Origin: Stackebrandtia endophytica
Lineage (GTDB): Bacteria > Actinomycetota > Actinomycetes > Mycobacteriales > Micromonosporaceae
Assembly (NCBI RefSeq): GCF_006716355.1
Contig: NZ_VFOW01000001.1
Location: 1,674,001 to 1,738,000 of the forward strand
Length of the DNA stretch: 64,000 bases
Direction of reading: 5' to 3'
Part shown: piece after piece, positions 53,801-63,528 of the stretch
Layout: each line of letters starts with the position of its first letter
How positions within the stretch are numbered: position 1 is the first letter of the stretch
Position numbers and translations under genes: made by a program
Notes under the pieces: model-generated
The model's database searches: none
What the model was told of the DNA's origin: nothing
What the model saw: the letters and a program-made list of their open reading frames with translations, nothing else

Positions 53801-54889
53801 CGTGATCTCACCGGACTCCGGTTCGACGTCCCAGGAGCCGGACCCGGTGGCATCGGCCCACTCGGCCGTCAATTGCCCCGACGGGGTGATGCGCAGGTTC
53901 GCGGTCACGGTCTCCTCGGGAACCTCGAACCACAACCGGATCTCACCGGGGGTGAACTCGGTTTCGGTGCTGCCGGTGTAGTCGGCCGACTCGTCGACGA
54001 CGAAGGTCTCCTCCCCGACCGCCGCCACCGGATCACCGTCGACCGGTGCCAGCGAGAACAACTCGGTCTCGCTCAACCGCCAGTACAGCTTGGGTTCGTG
54101 GCTGCCGTCGGAGGTATCGAATCCCCACACCGCGTCAGTGGCCATCCCGCTGACGGGGACGCTGATCCACACGTTGCCGTCGGCGGCCCACCCGTGCTCG
54201 GTACTCCAGGGCGAGCGGTGTGCCGCTCCCACGGCCATCGTGATTCCGACCTCCCGCTCGGCGGGGAGATAGGCGCTGCCCGCCTCGGCCGTGACGGTGC
54301 CGCGTTCGTCGTAGTCGTCCGGGTCGGCCGATTCGGGACCGCCGATGTAGAAACCGGCGACGTCCTCGGTGCGGTCGCCGTCGCGCAAGTTCAATCGCTG
54401 GGTGCGTCCCTCGTCGGTGACCGCCAACGTGACCTCGGCGTCGACCGGGACGACAGCCGCGATCGTCTGACCGCCGACGGGCAGCCGTTCCAGCGGAGTC
54501 TCGACGTCGTCGACGATCAGACTGGCCGCCAGATCGGGAACGTCCACCGCGGTGGCGGGATCGATGTGGGCGGCGAAGAACTCGGTACCGGCGGAGGCGT
54601 ACACCGGGGCCGCCTCGTCGTATCCGAACACCGACGCCTGTGTCGCCTCAACGGTTTCGGTGACGGTGAAGCCGTTGACGACCAACGAGAAGTTCGGGCC
54701 TATCAACCAACCGGTGCGGTCGGTGTCGTCGGTGTCGAAACCGGTCTGCGCCTCGGTAGTGGCCGCTTCACCCACCGCCACATGACCGAGGGCGCCGTAA
54801 CGCTGTAGTTGACCGGTCGCCTGACCGCAGGCGGCGAGGACGGCCAGACCCATAACCGCAGGTAGTGCTGCACGAATGATCCTGGACAT
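53786..54889 (-). CDS. Lipoprotein of unknown function
   Basis: The product is 367 aa. MSRIIRAALPAVMGLAVLAAC is a lipoprotein signal with a perfect lipobox. The mature part is acidic, beta-rich and Trp-poor until the C-terminus, with no recognised catalytic motif; repeated strand-like segments (GPNFSLVVNGFTVTET, FAAHIDPATAVDVPDLAASL) suggest immunoglobulin- or DUF-type beta sandwiches. It is transcribed alone, converging on the GGCT-like gene. Confidence 0.88.
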   Translation of the reverse strand: MSRIIRAALPAVMGLAVLAACGQATGQLQRYGALGHVAVGEAATTEAQTGFDTDDTDRTGWLIGPNFSLVVNGFTVTETVEATQASVFGYDEAAPVYASAGTEFFAAHIDPATAVDVPDLAASLIVDDVETPLERLPVGGQTIAAVVPVDAEVTLAVTDEGRTQRLNLRDGDRTEDVAGFYIGGPESADPDDYDERGTVTAEAGSAYLPAEREVGITMAVGAAHRSPWSTEHGWAADGNVWISVPVSGMATDAVWGFDTSDGSHEPKLYWRLSETELFSLAPVDGDPVAAVGEETFVVDESADYTGSTETEFTPGEIRLWFEVPEETVTANLRITPSGQLTAEWADATGSGSWDVEPESGEITLTFR

Positions 54890-55148
54890 CGGCCCAACCT
54901 AGCCGCCGACAACCGGCATCGCGCAGGTCCGAACGTATCGACCCGATGCACCAACGCCGCAAACGGGGTCGGGCGTTCGCGCAGTTCAGAGGGACCAAGC
55001 GGTTGAAAACCGACGCTGTCACCTCGACTGTGGAGCACGTCGGTTCCGGTGTGGCGGACGCACCCGCGCGGCTTCGATTGGCGGCCGTCTGACAACCTGG
55101 ACGGCAAGTCCCCCCGTCCATAACAGAATAGCCATTGAGGAGCAACTC

Positions 55149-55967
55149 ATGGTGATGGGTCCCACCCATGCGGTGTCCGGTGCCGCGGCATGGCTGGTCG
55201 CCTGCGCCGTGGCCGATCAGGCCTTCGGCTACCAGCAGTCAGCCGCCGCGATCGCGGTCGGCACCATCGCGTGCACCGGCGCGTCCCTACTGCCCGATTT
55301 GGACTGCTCAGGTCGTGTGCTCCAGAACAAAGGCGGCTCAACGGTTGCGCGCACGTTCGGTGTCGCGTCGCTGTTCGTCGCGGAGTGCGTCGAGAAGGCG
55401 GCCCTCGGAATCTACAAGATAACAAGGACCAAAAAGGACAAGAAGAAGAGACACGGACACCGGACCTTCACACATACCTGGCTGTTCGCCATCCTCATTG
55501 GAATCGGCACTGCCGCACTGGTCAGCAATTACGGCAAGGCCGCCGTCATTCCCATCATGTTCGTCCTGACCGGACTGGCGCTTCGCGGAGTCATGAACGA
55601 CTGGGCGAAAAAGCAGGGGTGGTGGGTCATCACACTCCTGTCGCTGGCCGTCGCGTTCGGGTTGTATCAACTACTCCCCGGACATCACTCCTATGCCATT
55701 CTCGGCGCGGCGGTCGCCATCGGTTGCATCGTGCACACTTTCGGCGACATGATCACCAAGATGGGCTGCCCCATCGTGTTCCCGATTCCGATCAAGAAGC
55801 GGCTCTGGTACGAGGTCGGCCTGCCGAAGAAGTGGGCGATCCGTGCCGGCTCCAAGGTCGAACAGAAGGTCCTGATGCCGGTCTTCACCACCGCCGCGGT
55901 CGGCGCGATGCTGTTCCTCCTCCCCGAGATGCGCATCCTCTTCACCGCGCTATTGGGCGGCGACTGA
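55149..55967 (+). CDS. YdjM/DUF457-like membrane-bound metal-dependent hydrolase
   Basis: The product is 272 aa. The N-terminal THAVSGAAAWL and SLLPDLDC segments, then HRTFTHTWLFA and HTFGDMITKMGCP, place His and Asp residues as in the YdjM/DUF457 family of predicted membrane metal-dependent hydrolases. About six membrane helices are present. ATG 55149 has GAGGAG upstream; ATG 55155 is also possible. In enteric bacteria YdjM is LexA-controlled; no LexA box was recognised here. Confidence 0.88.
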   Translation: MVMGPTHAVSGAAAWLVACAVADQAFGYQQSAAAIAVGTIACTGASLLPDLDCSGRVLQNKGGSTVARTFGVASLFVAECVEKAALGIYKITRTKKDKKKRHGHRTFTHTWLFAILIGIGTAALVSNYGKAAVIPIMFVLTGLALRGVMNDWAKKQGWWVITLLSLAVAFGLYQLLPGHHSYAILGAAVAIGCIVHTFGDMITKMGCPIVFPIPIKKRLWYEVGLPKKWAIRAGSKVEQKVLMPVFTTAAVGAMLFLLPEMRILFTALLGGD

Positions 55968-56134
55968 CCGGACCACCCCGCCCGACGGCGGATTCATTCG
56001 ACCGTCACCGCTGGCGGCGTATCGAGGTGGTGCGCCGTCACAGGGCGGGGGTAGGCTTGCGAATCGGCGCGGAACTCTGCCTGCGCATCAGTCGTTATGC
56101 CCGCTTTGTCGGTATTTGGGGTGGCTTAAACACC

Positions 56135-59100
56135 ATGAAGACGTCCAAGAACCTCGTCGGCCTGTTGACCGCGGCGTGGGACGAGCCCGGGCTGGAACGC
56201 GCCCGTCGGCTGGCCACCGACCGTCAAGCCGAGGCCGACCTGGTCGACATCACCGCGCCCGCCGCGCTGCGCCCCTTCGTGGTGGCGACCCTGGCCGCCG
56301 ACGCCGGTGCGGGACGGACCGTCCTGGCCGTCACCGCGACCAGCCGTGAAGGCGAGGAACTCGCCCAGGGGCTGGCCGGCCTCCTACCCGAGTCCGACGT
56401 CGCCTTCTACCCGGCGTGGGAAACGCTGCCGCACGAGCGGCTCTCCCCCCGCAGCGACACCGTCGGAAAACGGCTGGCGGTATTGCATCGCCTCGCCAAC
56501 CCCGGCGACCGGCCGCTGCGCGTGATCGTCGCACCGGTGCGCAGCATGTTGCAGCCCCAGCTACACGGTCTCGGCGACCTGGAACCGGTGTGCCTGCGCG
56601 TCGGGGGCGAGGCCGATCTCTCCGAGATCACCCACACCCTGAGCGACCTGGCCTACACCCGTGTCGACCTGGTCGAGAAACGCGGCGAGTTCGCGGTACG
56701 CGGCGGCATCCTCGACGTGTTCCCGCCGACCGAGGAACATCCACTGCGTGTGGAGTTCTTCGGAGACGAGATCGACTCGGTCCGGGCGTTCTCGGTGGCC
56801 GACCAGCGGTCGCTGGCCGACGCCTCCGAGGTGTTCGCCCCGCCGTGCCGCGAACTGCTGTTGACCCCGCAGGTCAGGCAACGGGCCGCCGAACTGGCGG
56901 GCCAACACCCCGGACTGGCGGAGATGTGCGAGCAGCTGGCCGAGGGCATCCCGGTGGAGGGCATGGAATCGCTGATTCCGGCGCTGTTGGGAGGCGACCA
57001 GCTGGAACTGTTGGTCGAGACGATGCCGACGGGAACCGTAGTCGTCAACTGCGACCCCGAGCGCATCCGCTCCCGCGCCCACGACCTGGTGGCCACCAGC
57101 GAGGAATTCCTCCAGGCCAGCTGGGCCGCGGCGGCCACCGGCGGCAACGCCCCCATCGACCTGGGCGCGGCGGCGTTTCGCAGCCTGGCCGAGGTTCACG
57201 AGACCGCGACCGCCCACGACTGTCCATGGTGGTCCATCAGCCCGTTCGGGGTCGCGCCGGTGGACTCCACCGCCGACGAACTCGCCGCGATCACCGGTGA
57301 AGGCGGCTCCAGCCGGGACATCGGCGCCGAGGAGACCTCGATAGCCATCCGCGCCGGACAGGCCGAGCTGTACCACGGCAACACGCCGAAACTCACCGAG
57401 GACGTGCGCGGCTGGGTGTCCCGGGATTGGCGGGTCTGCCTGCTGTTCGCCGGACACGGCCTCGCACAACGGGCCGTGGAGCAACTGCACGACGCCGGAA
57501 TCGGTGCGACCCTCACCGAGGAGATCACGGCCCTGCATCCGGGCCAGGTCACCGTCTCGGTGGCCGGACTGACCAAGGGGTTCGTCGACGACCAGGGCAG
57601 ACTGGCGATCCTCACCGGTGACGACATCTCCGGTGGCAAGGGCGCCACCACCCGGGACATGCGACGCATGCCGTCGCGTCGCCGCGGCGGTGTGAACCCG
57701 CTGGAACTGACCGCCGGCGACTTCGTCGTCCATGAGCAGCACGGCGTCGGAAAATACGTCGAACTGGTGCGGCGCACCGTCAACGGCGCCGAACGCGAGT
57801 ACCTGGTCATCGAATACGCCGCCAGCAAACGCGGCCAGCCCGGTGACCGGCTGTTCGTACCCACCGACGCCCTCGACCAGCTGACCCGATACGTCGGCGG
57901 CGAGATGCCCACGGTCCACAAACTGGGCGGTTCCGACTGGCAGAAGGCCAAATCCCGTGCCCGCAAAGCGGTTCGCGAGATCGCCGCCGAACTCATCAAG
58001 CTCTACGCGGCCCGACAGGCCACCCAGGGACACGCCTTCGGACCGGACACCCCGTGGCAACGGGAACTGGAGGACGCGTTCCCCTACCACGAGACCCCCG
58101 ACCAGGCCTCCGCCATCGATGAGGTCAAACGGGACATGCGCGACACCATCCCGATGGACCGGCTGATCTGCGGAGACGTCGGATACGGCAAGACCGAGAT
58201 CGCGGTCCGCGCGGCCTTCAAGGCCGTCACCGACGGCAAACAGGTCGCGGTGTTGGTACCCACCACACTGTTGGCCAGTCAGCACTACAACACCTTCACC
58301 GACCGCATGTCGCAGTTCCCGGTGAAGATCGCACAACTGTCGCGGTTCCAGACCCCGAAGGAGGCCGAGGCCATCCAGTCGCAGCTGGCCACCGGCGACG
58401 TCGACATTGTGGTGGGCACCCACCGGCTGCTCCAGGCCGAGACCCGGTTCAAAGACCTCGGCCTGGTCATCGTGGACGAGGAACAGCGGTTCGGTGTCGA
58501 GCACAAGGAACACCTGAAGTCGCTGCGGGCCCACGTCGACGTGTTGTCGATGTCGGCGACCCCCATCCCGCGAACCCTGGAGATGGCCGTCACCGGCATT
58601 CGGGAGATGTCGACCATCGCGACACCACCGGAGGAACGTCACCCGGTACTGACCTTCGTCGGCGCCTACGACGACAAGCAGGTCGGCGCCGCGATCCGAC
58701 GCGAGCTGCTGCGTGACGGACAGGTCTTCTACCTCCACAACCGGGTCGAGTCCATCGAGAAGGCCGCCCGGCGACTGCGTGAGATCGTGCCCGAGGCTCG
58801 CGTCGTGACCGCGCACGGGAAGATGGGCGAGACGCGGCTCGAACAGATCATGCAGGGCTTCTGGGAACGCGAGTTCGACGTCCTGGTCTCCACCACCATC
58901 ATCGAGTCCGGCATCGACATCCCCAATGCCAACACCCTCGTAGTGGAACGCGCCGACCTCCTCGGACTGTCACAGCTGCACCAGATCCGCGGTCGAGTGG
59001 GCCGCGGCCGCGAACGGGCCTACGCCTACTTCATGTACCCACCGGAGAAGCCACTCACCGAACAGGCCCACGAACGCCTTGCCACCATCGCCCAGCACAC

Positions 59101-59746
59101 CGAACTGGGTGCCGGCATGTACGTGGCGATGAAGGACTTGGAGATCCGCGGCGCCGGCAACCTGTTGGGCGGCGAACAGTCCGGGCACATCGCCGGGGTC
59201 GGCTTCGACCTGTACGTGCGCATGGTCGGCGACGCCGTCCGCACCTTCAAGGGCGCCAAGGAGGAGATCCTCACCGAGGTCAAGATCGACCTCCCGGTGG
59301 ACGCTCACATTCCCTACGACTACATCGAGGTGGAACGGCTGCGGTTGGAGATGTACCGCAAGATCGCCGAGGTCCACACCGACGAGGAACTCGACGAGGT
59401 GCGAGCCGAGATGATCGACCGGTACGGCGAACCGCCGGAGCCGGTCGACAACCTGATCCACGTCGCGCGGTTCAGGCTGCTGGCCCGGGTGGCGAAACTG
59501 TCGGAGGTGTCACTCCAGGGTCGACACATTCGGTTCTCCCCCATTGAACTGGCCGATTCGAAGCAGCTGCGGCTGAAGCGTTACCACCCCGACGCGGTGT
59601 ACAAGAAGGCCGCCGAACTGATCTCGGTTCCCCGCCCGATGACGGCGCGGGTCGGCGGCAAGCCGATGGACGGGCTGGCACTGTTGCAGTGGTGCGGTGA
59701 CCTGATTCGACAGGTGACCGGCGATCCGGTGCCGGCGTCGTCGTGA
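56135..59746 (+). CDS. mfd: Transcription-repair coupling factor
   Basis: The product is 1203 aa, normal for Mfd. It releases RNA polymerase stalled at DNA damage and recruits UvrA. Domains in order: UvrB-homology (about 1-330), the RNA-polymerase-interaction region (GDFVVHEQHGVGKYVEL, about 525-590), a translocase motor with Walker A ICGDVGYGKTE, DEEQRFGVEHKE, and QIRGRVGRGRERAY (about 675-980), and a C-terminal TRCF domain (YDYIEVERLRLEMYRKIAEV). ATG 56135 begins the family's start; upstream open frame overlaps the previous gene. Confidence 0.97.
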   Translation: MKTSKNLVGLLTAAWDEPGLERARRLATDRQAEADLVDITAPAALRPFVVATLAADAGAGRTVLAVTATSREGEELAQGLAGLLPESDVAFYPAWETLPHERLSPRSDTVGKRLAVLHRLANPGDRPLRVIVAPVRSMLQPQLHGLGDLEPVCLRVGGEADLSEITHTLSDLAYTRVDLVEKRGEFAVRGGILDVFPPTEEHPLRVEFFGDEIDSVRAFSVADQRSLADASEVFAPPCRELLLTPQVRQRAAELAGQHPGLAEMCEQLAEGIPVEGMESLIPALLGGDQLELLVETMPTGTVVVNCDPERIRSRAHDLVATSEEFLQASWAAAATGGNAPIDLGAAAFRSLAEVHETATAHDCPWWSISPFGVAPVDSTADELAAITGEGGSSRDIGAEETSIAIRAGQAELYHGNTPKLTEDVRGWVSRDWRVCLLFAGHGLAQRAVEQLHDAGIGATLTEEITALHPGQVTVSVAGLTKGFVDDQGRLAILTGDDISGGKGATTRDMRRMPSRRRGGVNPLELTAGDFVVHEQHGVGKYVELVRRTVNGAEREYLVIEYAASKRGQPGDRLFVPTDALDQLTRYVGGEMPTVHKLGGSDWQKAKSRARKAVREIAAELIKLYAARQATQGHAFGPDTPWQRELEDAFPYHETPDQASAIDEVKRDMRDTIPMDRLICGDVGYGKTEIAVRAAFKAVTDGKQVAVLVPTTLLASQHYNTFTDRMSQFPVKIAQLSRFQTPKEAEAIQSQLATGDVDIVVGTHRLLQAETRFKDLGLVIVDEEQRFGVEHKEHLKSLRAHVDVLSMSATPIPRTLEMAVTGIREMSTIATPPEERHPVLTFVGAYDDKQVGAAIRRELLRDGQVFYLHNRVESIEKAARRLREIVPEARVVTAHGKMGETRLEQIMQGFWEREFDVLVSTTIIESGIDIPNANTLVVERADLLGLSQLHQIRGRVGRGRERAYAYFMYPPEKPLTEQAHERLATIAQHTELGAGMYVAMKDLEIRGAGNLLGGEQSGHIAGVGFDLYVRMVGDAVRTFKGAKEEILTEVKIDLPVDAHIPYDYIEVERLRLEMYRKIAEVHTDEELDEVRAEMIDRYGEPPEPVDNLIHVARFRLLARVAKLSEVSLQGRHIRFSPIELADSKQLRLKRYHPDAVYKKAAELISVPRPMTARVGGKPMDGLALLQWCGDLIRQVTGDPVPASS

Positions 59747-59830
59747 GCCGTTGGCGGCGGGCTGCCATCCTCAGGCAGGAGGCGGCACACTAAGCTCGCT
59801 CGTTGTCGTAATCCCGATGGAGGTACCCCC

Positions 59831-60520
59831 GTGAAACCGCGTATGCCACGACGTCTACTGCTGGCCGCCGCGCTCGGTCTGGTCACGGTGGCGGCATTGG
59901 CCGGCTGCCGGGTGGAGCAGGGTGCCGCCCTGTTCGTCGGGGAAACCCGAATCACCGACTCCCAGGTCGACGAGATCGTCGACAGCGTCCCGGTCGAGCT
60001 GGTCACCTCCGACCGCAGCCGCATGACCTCCGGTTTCAGCGGAATTCGCAGCCAGGTCGTCGAAGCGCTGGCGGTGGTGGAACTGGGTCGTCAGGTCGCC
60101 GACGACACCGACCGTCAACCGAACACCCAGGTCGGTTCGGCAGCCCGTAAAAGCTGGGCGGAAGCCACCGGCCTGCCGTTGGACAACGCGTTCGTGGACC
60201 TGATGGGTTCGGCCGAGAGCTACCGCGAACTACTGCGCGCCGACGCGACCCCGGAAGCCCCGACCGAGGCCGATGTGGAAGCCGCCGCCAAGAACTACGC
60301 CACCGCAACCGGGCAGCCGCTCGACGACGCGACGATCGGCCAGTTGACGAGTGAACTCAACACCGACCAGGGCCGTGAGCTCATCGGACAGAACCGGCAG
60401 ATCAACCAGTACGTCGCCGACTATCAGGTGACCGCCAACCCCAAGTACGGCAAGCTCGCGATCGTCACGTTCACCAACGCCTCGGGTGTGGCACTGTTGA
60501 CCGCGCCGGTGCCGAGCTGA
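59831..60520 (+). CDS. SurA-N-like lipoprotein
   Basis: The product is 229 aa. A lipobox (ALAGC) follows a basic signal sequence. The mature part is helical and begins AALFVGETRITDSQVDEIVDS, as in SurA/PrsA N-terminal chaperone modules; there is no PpiC rotamase domain. It commonly sits between mfd and mazG in actinobacteria. GTG 59831 is preceded by the same GATGGAGGTACCCCC leader as the first htaA. The next gene starts 2 bp after its stop. Confidence 0.88.
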   Translation: MKPRMPRRLLLAAALGLVTVAALAGCRVEQGAALFVGETRITDSQVDEIVDSVPVELVTSDRSRMTSGFSGIRSQVVEALAVVELGRQVADDTDRQPNTQVGSAARKSWAEATGLPLDNAFVDLMGSAESYRELLRADATPEAPTEADVEAAAKNYATATGQPLDDATIGQLTSELNTDQGRELIGQNRQINQYVADYQVTANPKYGKLAIVTFTNASGVALLTAPVPS

Positions 60521-60522
60521 CG

Positions 60523-61497
60523 ATGGCTCGTATCCACTGGTTGATCACCTCGCCCCGACTGCCCGCCGGACTGCTCAGCGGCGCTGCCTGGAAGGTGCTG
60601 CACGGCGGCGCCGCGGTGTATGCGGCGACGCAGACCCCACTGGTGCAGGCGCTGCGTGACGCCGATGTGGAGGTCGCCGTGGTCCCGGTGGCCGAGGCGA
60701 TCGAACTCCTCACCACTGACGGCGGTGTATGGCTGGCCGGTCCCGACGGCGACCAGGCGTTGGTGCGCAAGCTCAGTGGTGACCTCGCCGATGGCAGGGG
60801 CGGGCTGGAGATCGAGCTACTGTACGGCTCCTGGGATCCGCCCGGCGCACGACTTCTCGACGTGGTCGAGGTGATCGACCGGTTGCGGTCCCCGGGCGGC
60901 TGCCCGTGGGACGCCGCGCAAACCCATGAGAGCCTGGTCCCCTTCCTGCTGGAAGAAGCCTACGAAACCGTTGACGCCATCCATTCCGGCAATCCCGGCG
61001 ACCTGCGGGAGGAACTGGGTGACCTGCTGATCCAACCGTTGCTGCACGCACGGTTCGCGGCCGAGGATGAGCAGAACGGCTTCGATGTGGACGATGTCGC
61101 CGGCGACGTGGTCGCCAAGATGATTCGACGCCACCCGCACGTTTTCGGGGAGAAGAGCGTCGAAAGCATGGACGAGCTCGGCGAGGTGTGGGAGGACGCC
61201 AAGCGCGCCGAGAAACCGGAACGCAAGTACGTCACCGACGGCGTCCCGACCGCGCAACCGGCACTGTCACTGGCGGCGAAGTACCTGTCGCGGGTCAAAC
61301 GCGCCGGCCTCGATGCTCCGGTGGGGACGGTCACCGAAACCGACGAGCTCACGTCTCGGCACGTCGGTCAGGAGCTGCTTCGGTTGGTGGCGCACGCCCA
61401 TGGCGCCGGCATCGATCCGGAACTGGCGTTGCGACGAGCCGCCCTCGACTACGCCGAGAACGTGCGACGCATACAGGACGCTCAGGCCACGGATTAA
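60523..61497 (+). CDS. mazG: Nucleoside triphosphate pyrophosphohydrolase
   Basis: The product is 324 aa. It hydrolyses (d)NTPs to NMP and PPi, cleaning damaged nucleotides. VIDRLRSPGGCPWDAAQTHE, LLEEAYETVDA and REELGDLL carry the MazG helical Mg-binding Glu/Asp (EExxE-like and ExxD). An N-terminal tail of about 115 residues (MARIHWLITSPRLPAG...) is the SAM-methyltransferase-like extension typical of actinobacterial MazG. ATG 60523 begins 2 bp after the lipoprotein stop. Confidence 0.94.
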   Translation: MARIHWLITSPRLPAGLLSGAAWKVLHGGAAVYAATQTPLVQALRDADVEVAVVPVAEAIELLTTDGGVWLAGPDGDQALVRKLSGDLADGRGGLEIELLYGSWDPPGARLLDVVEVIDRLRSPGGCPWDAAQTHESLVPFLLEEAYETVDAIHSGNPGDLREELGDLLIQPLLHARFAAEDEQNGFDVDDVAGDVVAKMIRRHPHVFGEKSVESMDELGEVWEDAKRAEKPERKYVTDGVPTAQPALSLAAKYLSRVKRAGLDAPVGTVTETDELTSRHVGQELLRLVAHAHGAGIDPELALRRAALDYAENVRRIQDAQATD

Positions 61498-61524
61498 CGG
61501 GCGTGTCCGGCCGGACACGCCCGT
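61497..61524 (+). terminator. 28-bp palindrome after mazG
   Basis: A perfect inverted repeat (ACGGGCGTGTCCGG and its complement) begins at the last base of the mazG stop. It is a likely terminator, although no T run follows. Confidence 0.7.
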
Positions 61525-61547
61525 CCTGCTATGCCGTCCTGATCAAG

Positions 61548-61612
61548 CTACGCTGCTCTTTTGGCTACGCTGCCCATCTGGCTACACAGCTCATCTGGGC
61601 TACGCCGCCGCC
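61548..61612. repeat. Degenerate 17-18-bp tandem repeats
   Basis: Units begin CTACGCTGCTCTTTTGG (61548), CTACGCTGCCCATCTGG (61565), CTACACAGCTCATCTGGG (61582) and CTACGCCGCCG (61600). The last unit contains the stop codon of the minus-strand pseudogene, so each unit reads ...GTAG on that strand. Confidence 0.7.
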
Positions 61613-62436
61613 ATCGAAGCCATTGACTCGTTGATGATGTCGGTGAGGATTCCCACCAGCACCTCCACCGGTATGTCGGCCTTACCGAGGTCGACATGCG
61701 GCCGACTGACGGCGAAGGAGGCGCTGATGAAGAGATCGTCCACTATGGCGCCGATGAAGACCGAGTCGCCGTTGCCGTCGTCATAGGTCACCATCACCGA
61801 TTCGACGCCGAGACCGTCGAAGGGTTGCGGACTGGAATTCTCCCGAACCCCCAGCGCGCGCTCGTATTACTTGCGGGCGCCATCAGGGTCCGCGAAAATC
61901 TCGGCCTGAAACTCAAGGTATCCCTGGATGTATTCGTCGCCATGGGTTTCCGAGTTGTCGTAACCCATCTGACAGCGGTACAGGCCGGAATCGACGTCCG
62001 GCTTGAATTCGTCGGTGGCCGTCACGTCGAATACCGGAGCGAGTTGTTCGATACCGGCATGGGAGAACGCTCCACACAGGTCGAAGCCCGGCACGTATTC
62101 GAACTCCCCACCGGTGAACGCCGCGGCGGTCGGCTCGTAACTCTGCGGATAACCATCCTCCCCGCCACCGGTGCCGTCGGATGACCCACCGCGGAACAGG
62201 AAGATCACCACGACGCCGACCACCACCACCGCGACGAGACCGGCGACCACGGCCAGAAGCACGTTGCCGTTGTTCTTCTTGGGCGGTGGCGCACCGAAGG
62301 GCGGCGGTTGAGGTAGGCCGTGCGGAGGTTGCGGGGGTGCTTCGCCATGAGGCTGCTGTGGTGGGACTCCACTCGGGGGTGGCGGATATCCACCTTGTGG
62401 CGGATGGTGAGGAGACGAGGGCGGGCCGTAACTCAT
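61600..62436 (-). pseudogene. Proline-rich membrane protein split by one in-frame TAA
   Basis: Read through, this is a 277-residue paralogue of the gene at 62562-63350: a Pro/Gly-rich cytoplasmic N-terminus, one helix (VLLAVVAGLVAVVVVGVVVI), and an extracytoplasmic domain (GEDGYPQSYEPTAA, FDLCGAFSHAGI). At 61867-61869 an in-frame TAA follows ADPDGARK, and the frame resumes YERALGVRENSSPQPFDG, aligned without gaps to the paralogue, which has Glu at this point. A single G-to-T change would explain it. TAA is rare in this genome's stops. It could be a dead copy, a truncated functional protein, or a sequence error. Confidence 0.82.
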
Positions 62437-62561
62437 GAACCTGTGCACCTTCGGATAAACGGGTGAGCCCGTTCACGATTTTGCCCTACCGACCTTCAGC
62501 GCCTCATCCAGGACCTCACCGACGAACGAGGACGCAAGTCATGCCCGCCCTATTCCCCCGG

Positions 62562-63350
62562 CTACGCGGTCGCCATCGATGGCAGCGCTTCATTGAAGAC
62601 GTCGGCGAGGATCCCGGCCATGACCTCCATCGGAATCCCGGGCTTTCCCAGACTGGACTGGGGCCTGTTGGTGGTGAGGGAGGCGGACAACCAGAGATTG
62701 CCCGACCTGGCGGTGATGTAGATGGAGTCACCACGAGGGTCCTCATAGTACACAATCACCGAATCGATGGCGAGACCGTCAAAGGGCTGCGGACCGGAAT
62801 TCTTCATAAGCTCCTGGTCCCACTCGAACTCGTCGATCGCCCGCTGCGAGTCCAAGTAGATGCCGGCCCGCATGTCGAGGTGTCCCTGGACGTAGCCGTC
62901 TCCGTGGGTCTCCTTGTTGGAGTAGTCGATCCAGCAGCCGTAGAAACCTGAACCGGTCTCCGGATTCAGTTCGTCGGAGGATGCCACGTCCGTCACCGGA
63001 ATGAGGCTGTCGATGCCGGCGTGGGAGAACGATCCACACAGGTCATACCCCGGAACGTAGGTGAAGTCCCCACCGTCGGTGTACACCGCGGCGGTCGGTT
63101 CATAGCTCTGTGGATACCCGTCTTCCCCACCGCCGGGAGTTCCACCGCTGAAGAGCCAGATCGATCCGACTCCCACCAGCAATACGGCGACGATACCGGC
63201 GACCACACCGATGATCACGCCGGTGTTGGACGTCTTCGGCGGCGGGGGCATCATGCCGCCGTACGGCGGGGGCGGGGGCGGATAGCCGCCAGGGGGCGGA
63301 TACTGACTGGGAGGAGGGGGCGCGGCGCCAGGGGGCGGACCGTAACTCAT
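62562..63350 (-). CDS. Proline-rich single-pass membrane protein, intact paralogue
   Basis: The product is 262 aa: a Pro/Gly/Tyr-rich cytoplasmic region (MSYGPPPGAAPPPPSQYPPP), one helix (GVIIGVVAGIVAVLLVGVGSIW), then an external domain of about 175 residues with Cys in YDLCGSFSHAGI and FYGCWIDYS, possibly a disulfide pair. The external part faintly resembles DUF3558-type domains; function unknown. ATG 63350 aligns with the paralogue's start and has GAAGGA upstream; the longer frame to 63482 is unsupported. Confidence 0.85.
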   Translation of the reverse strand: MSYGPPPGAAPPPPSQYPPPGGYPPPPPPYGGMMPPPPKTSNTGVIIGVVAGIVAVLLVGVGSIWLFSGGTPGGGEDGYPQSYEPTAAVYTDGGDFTYVPGYDLCGSFSHAGIDSLIPVTDVASSDELNPETGSGFYGCWIDYSNKETHGDGYVQGHLDMRAGIYLDSQRAIDEFEWDQELMKNSGPQPFDGLAIDSVIVYYEDPRGDSIYITARSGNLWLSASLTTNRPQSSLGKPGIPMEVMAGILADVFNEALPSMATA

Positions 63351-63528
63351 GAACGCGGAATCCTTCAGAAGAAATCGGTGAGCCCGTCCGTGATTCTGCC
63401 TCATCGTGCTTCGTCGGGCACAACCGCACTCCTCCCTCCCGCGAGGCCGCGTTAGGTCCGGTGAAGCGACCACCGACGGCATCGCGCAGGATGGTCGTCA
63501 TCAACCCGGAGATGAAGGGGTGTCCTCC

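Noticed and set aside
56561-58816. Long open frame antisense to mfd (and similar long frames antisense to the ABC ATPase at 9070-10266 and to the epimerase at 22176-23642)
   Set aside because: They mirror high-G+C codon bias of the sense genes, have no recognisable motifs or ribosome-binding sites, and the sense genes are certain.
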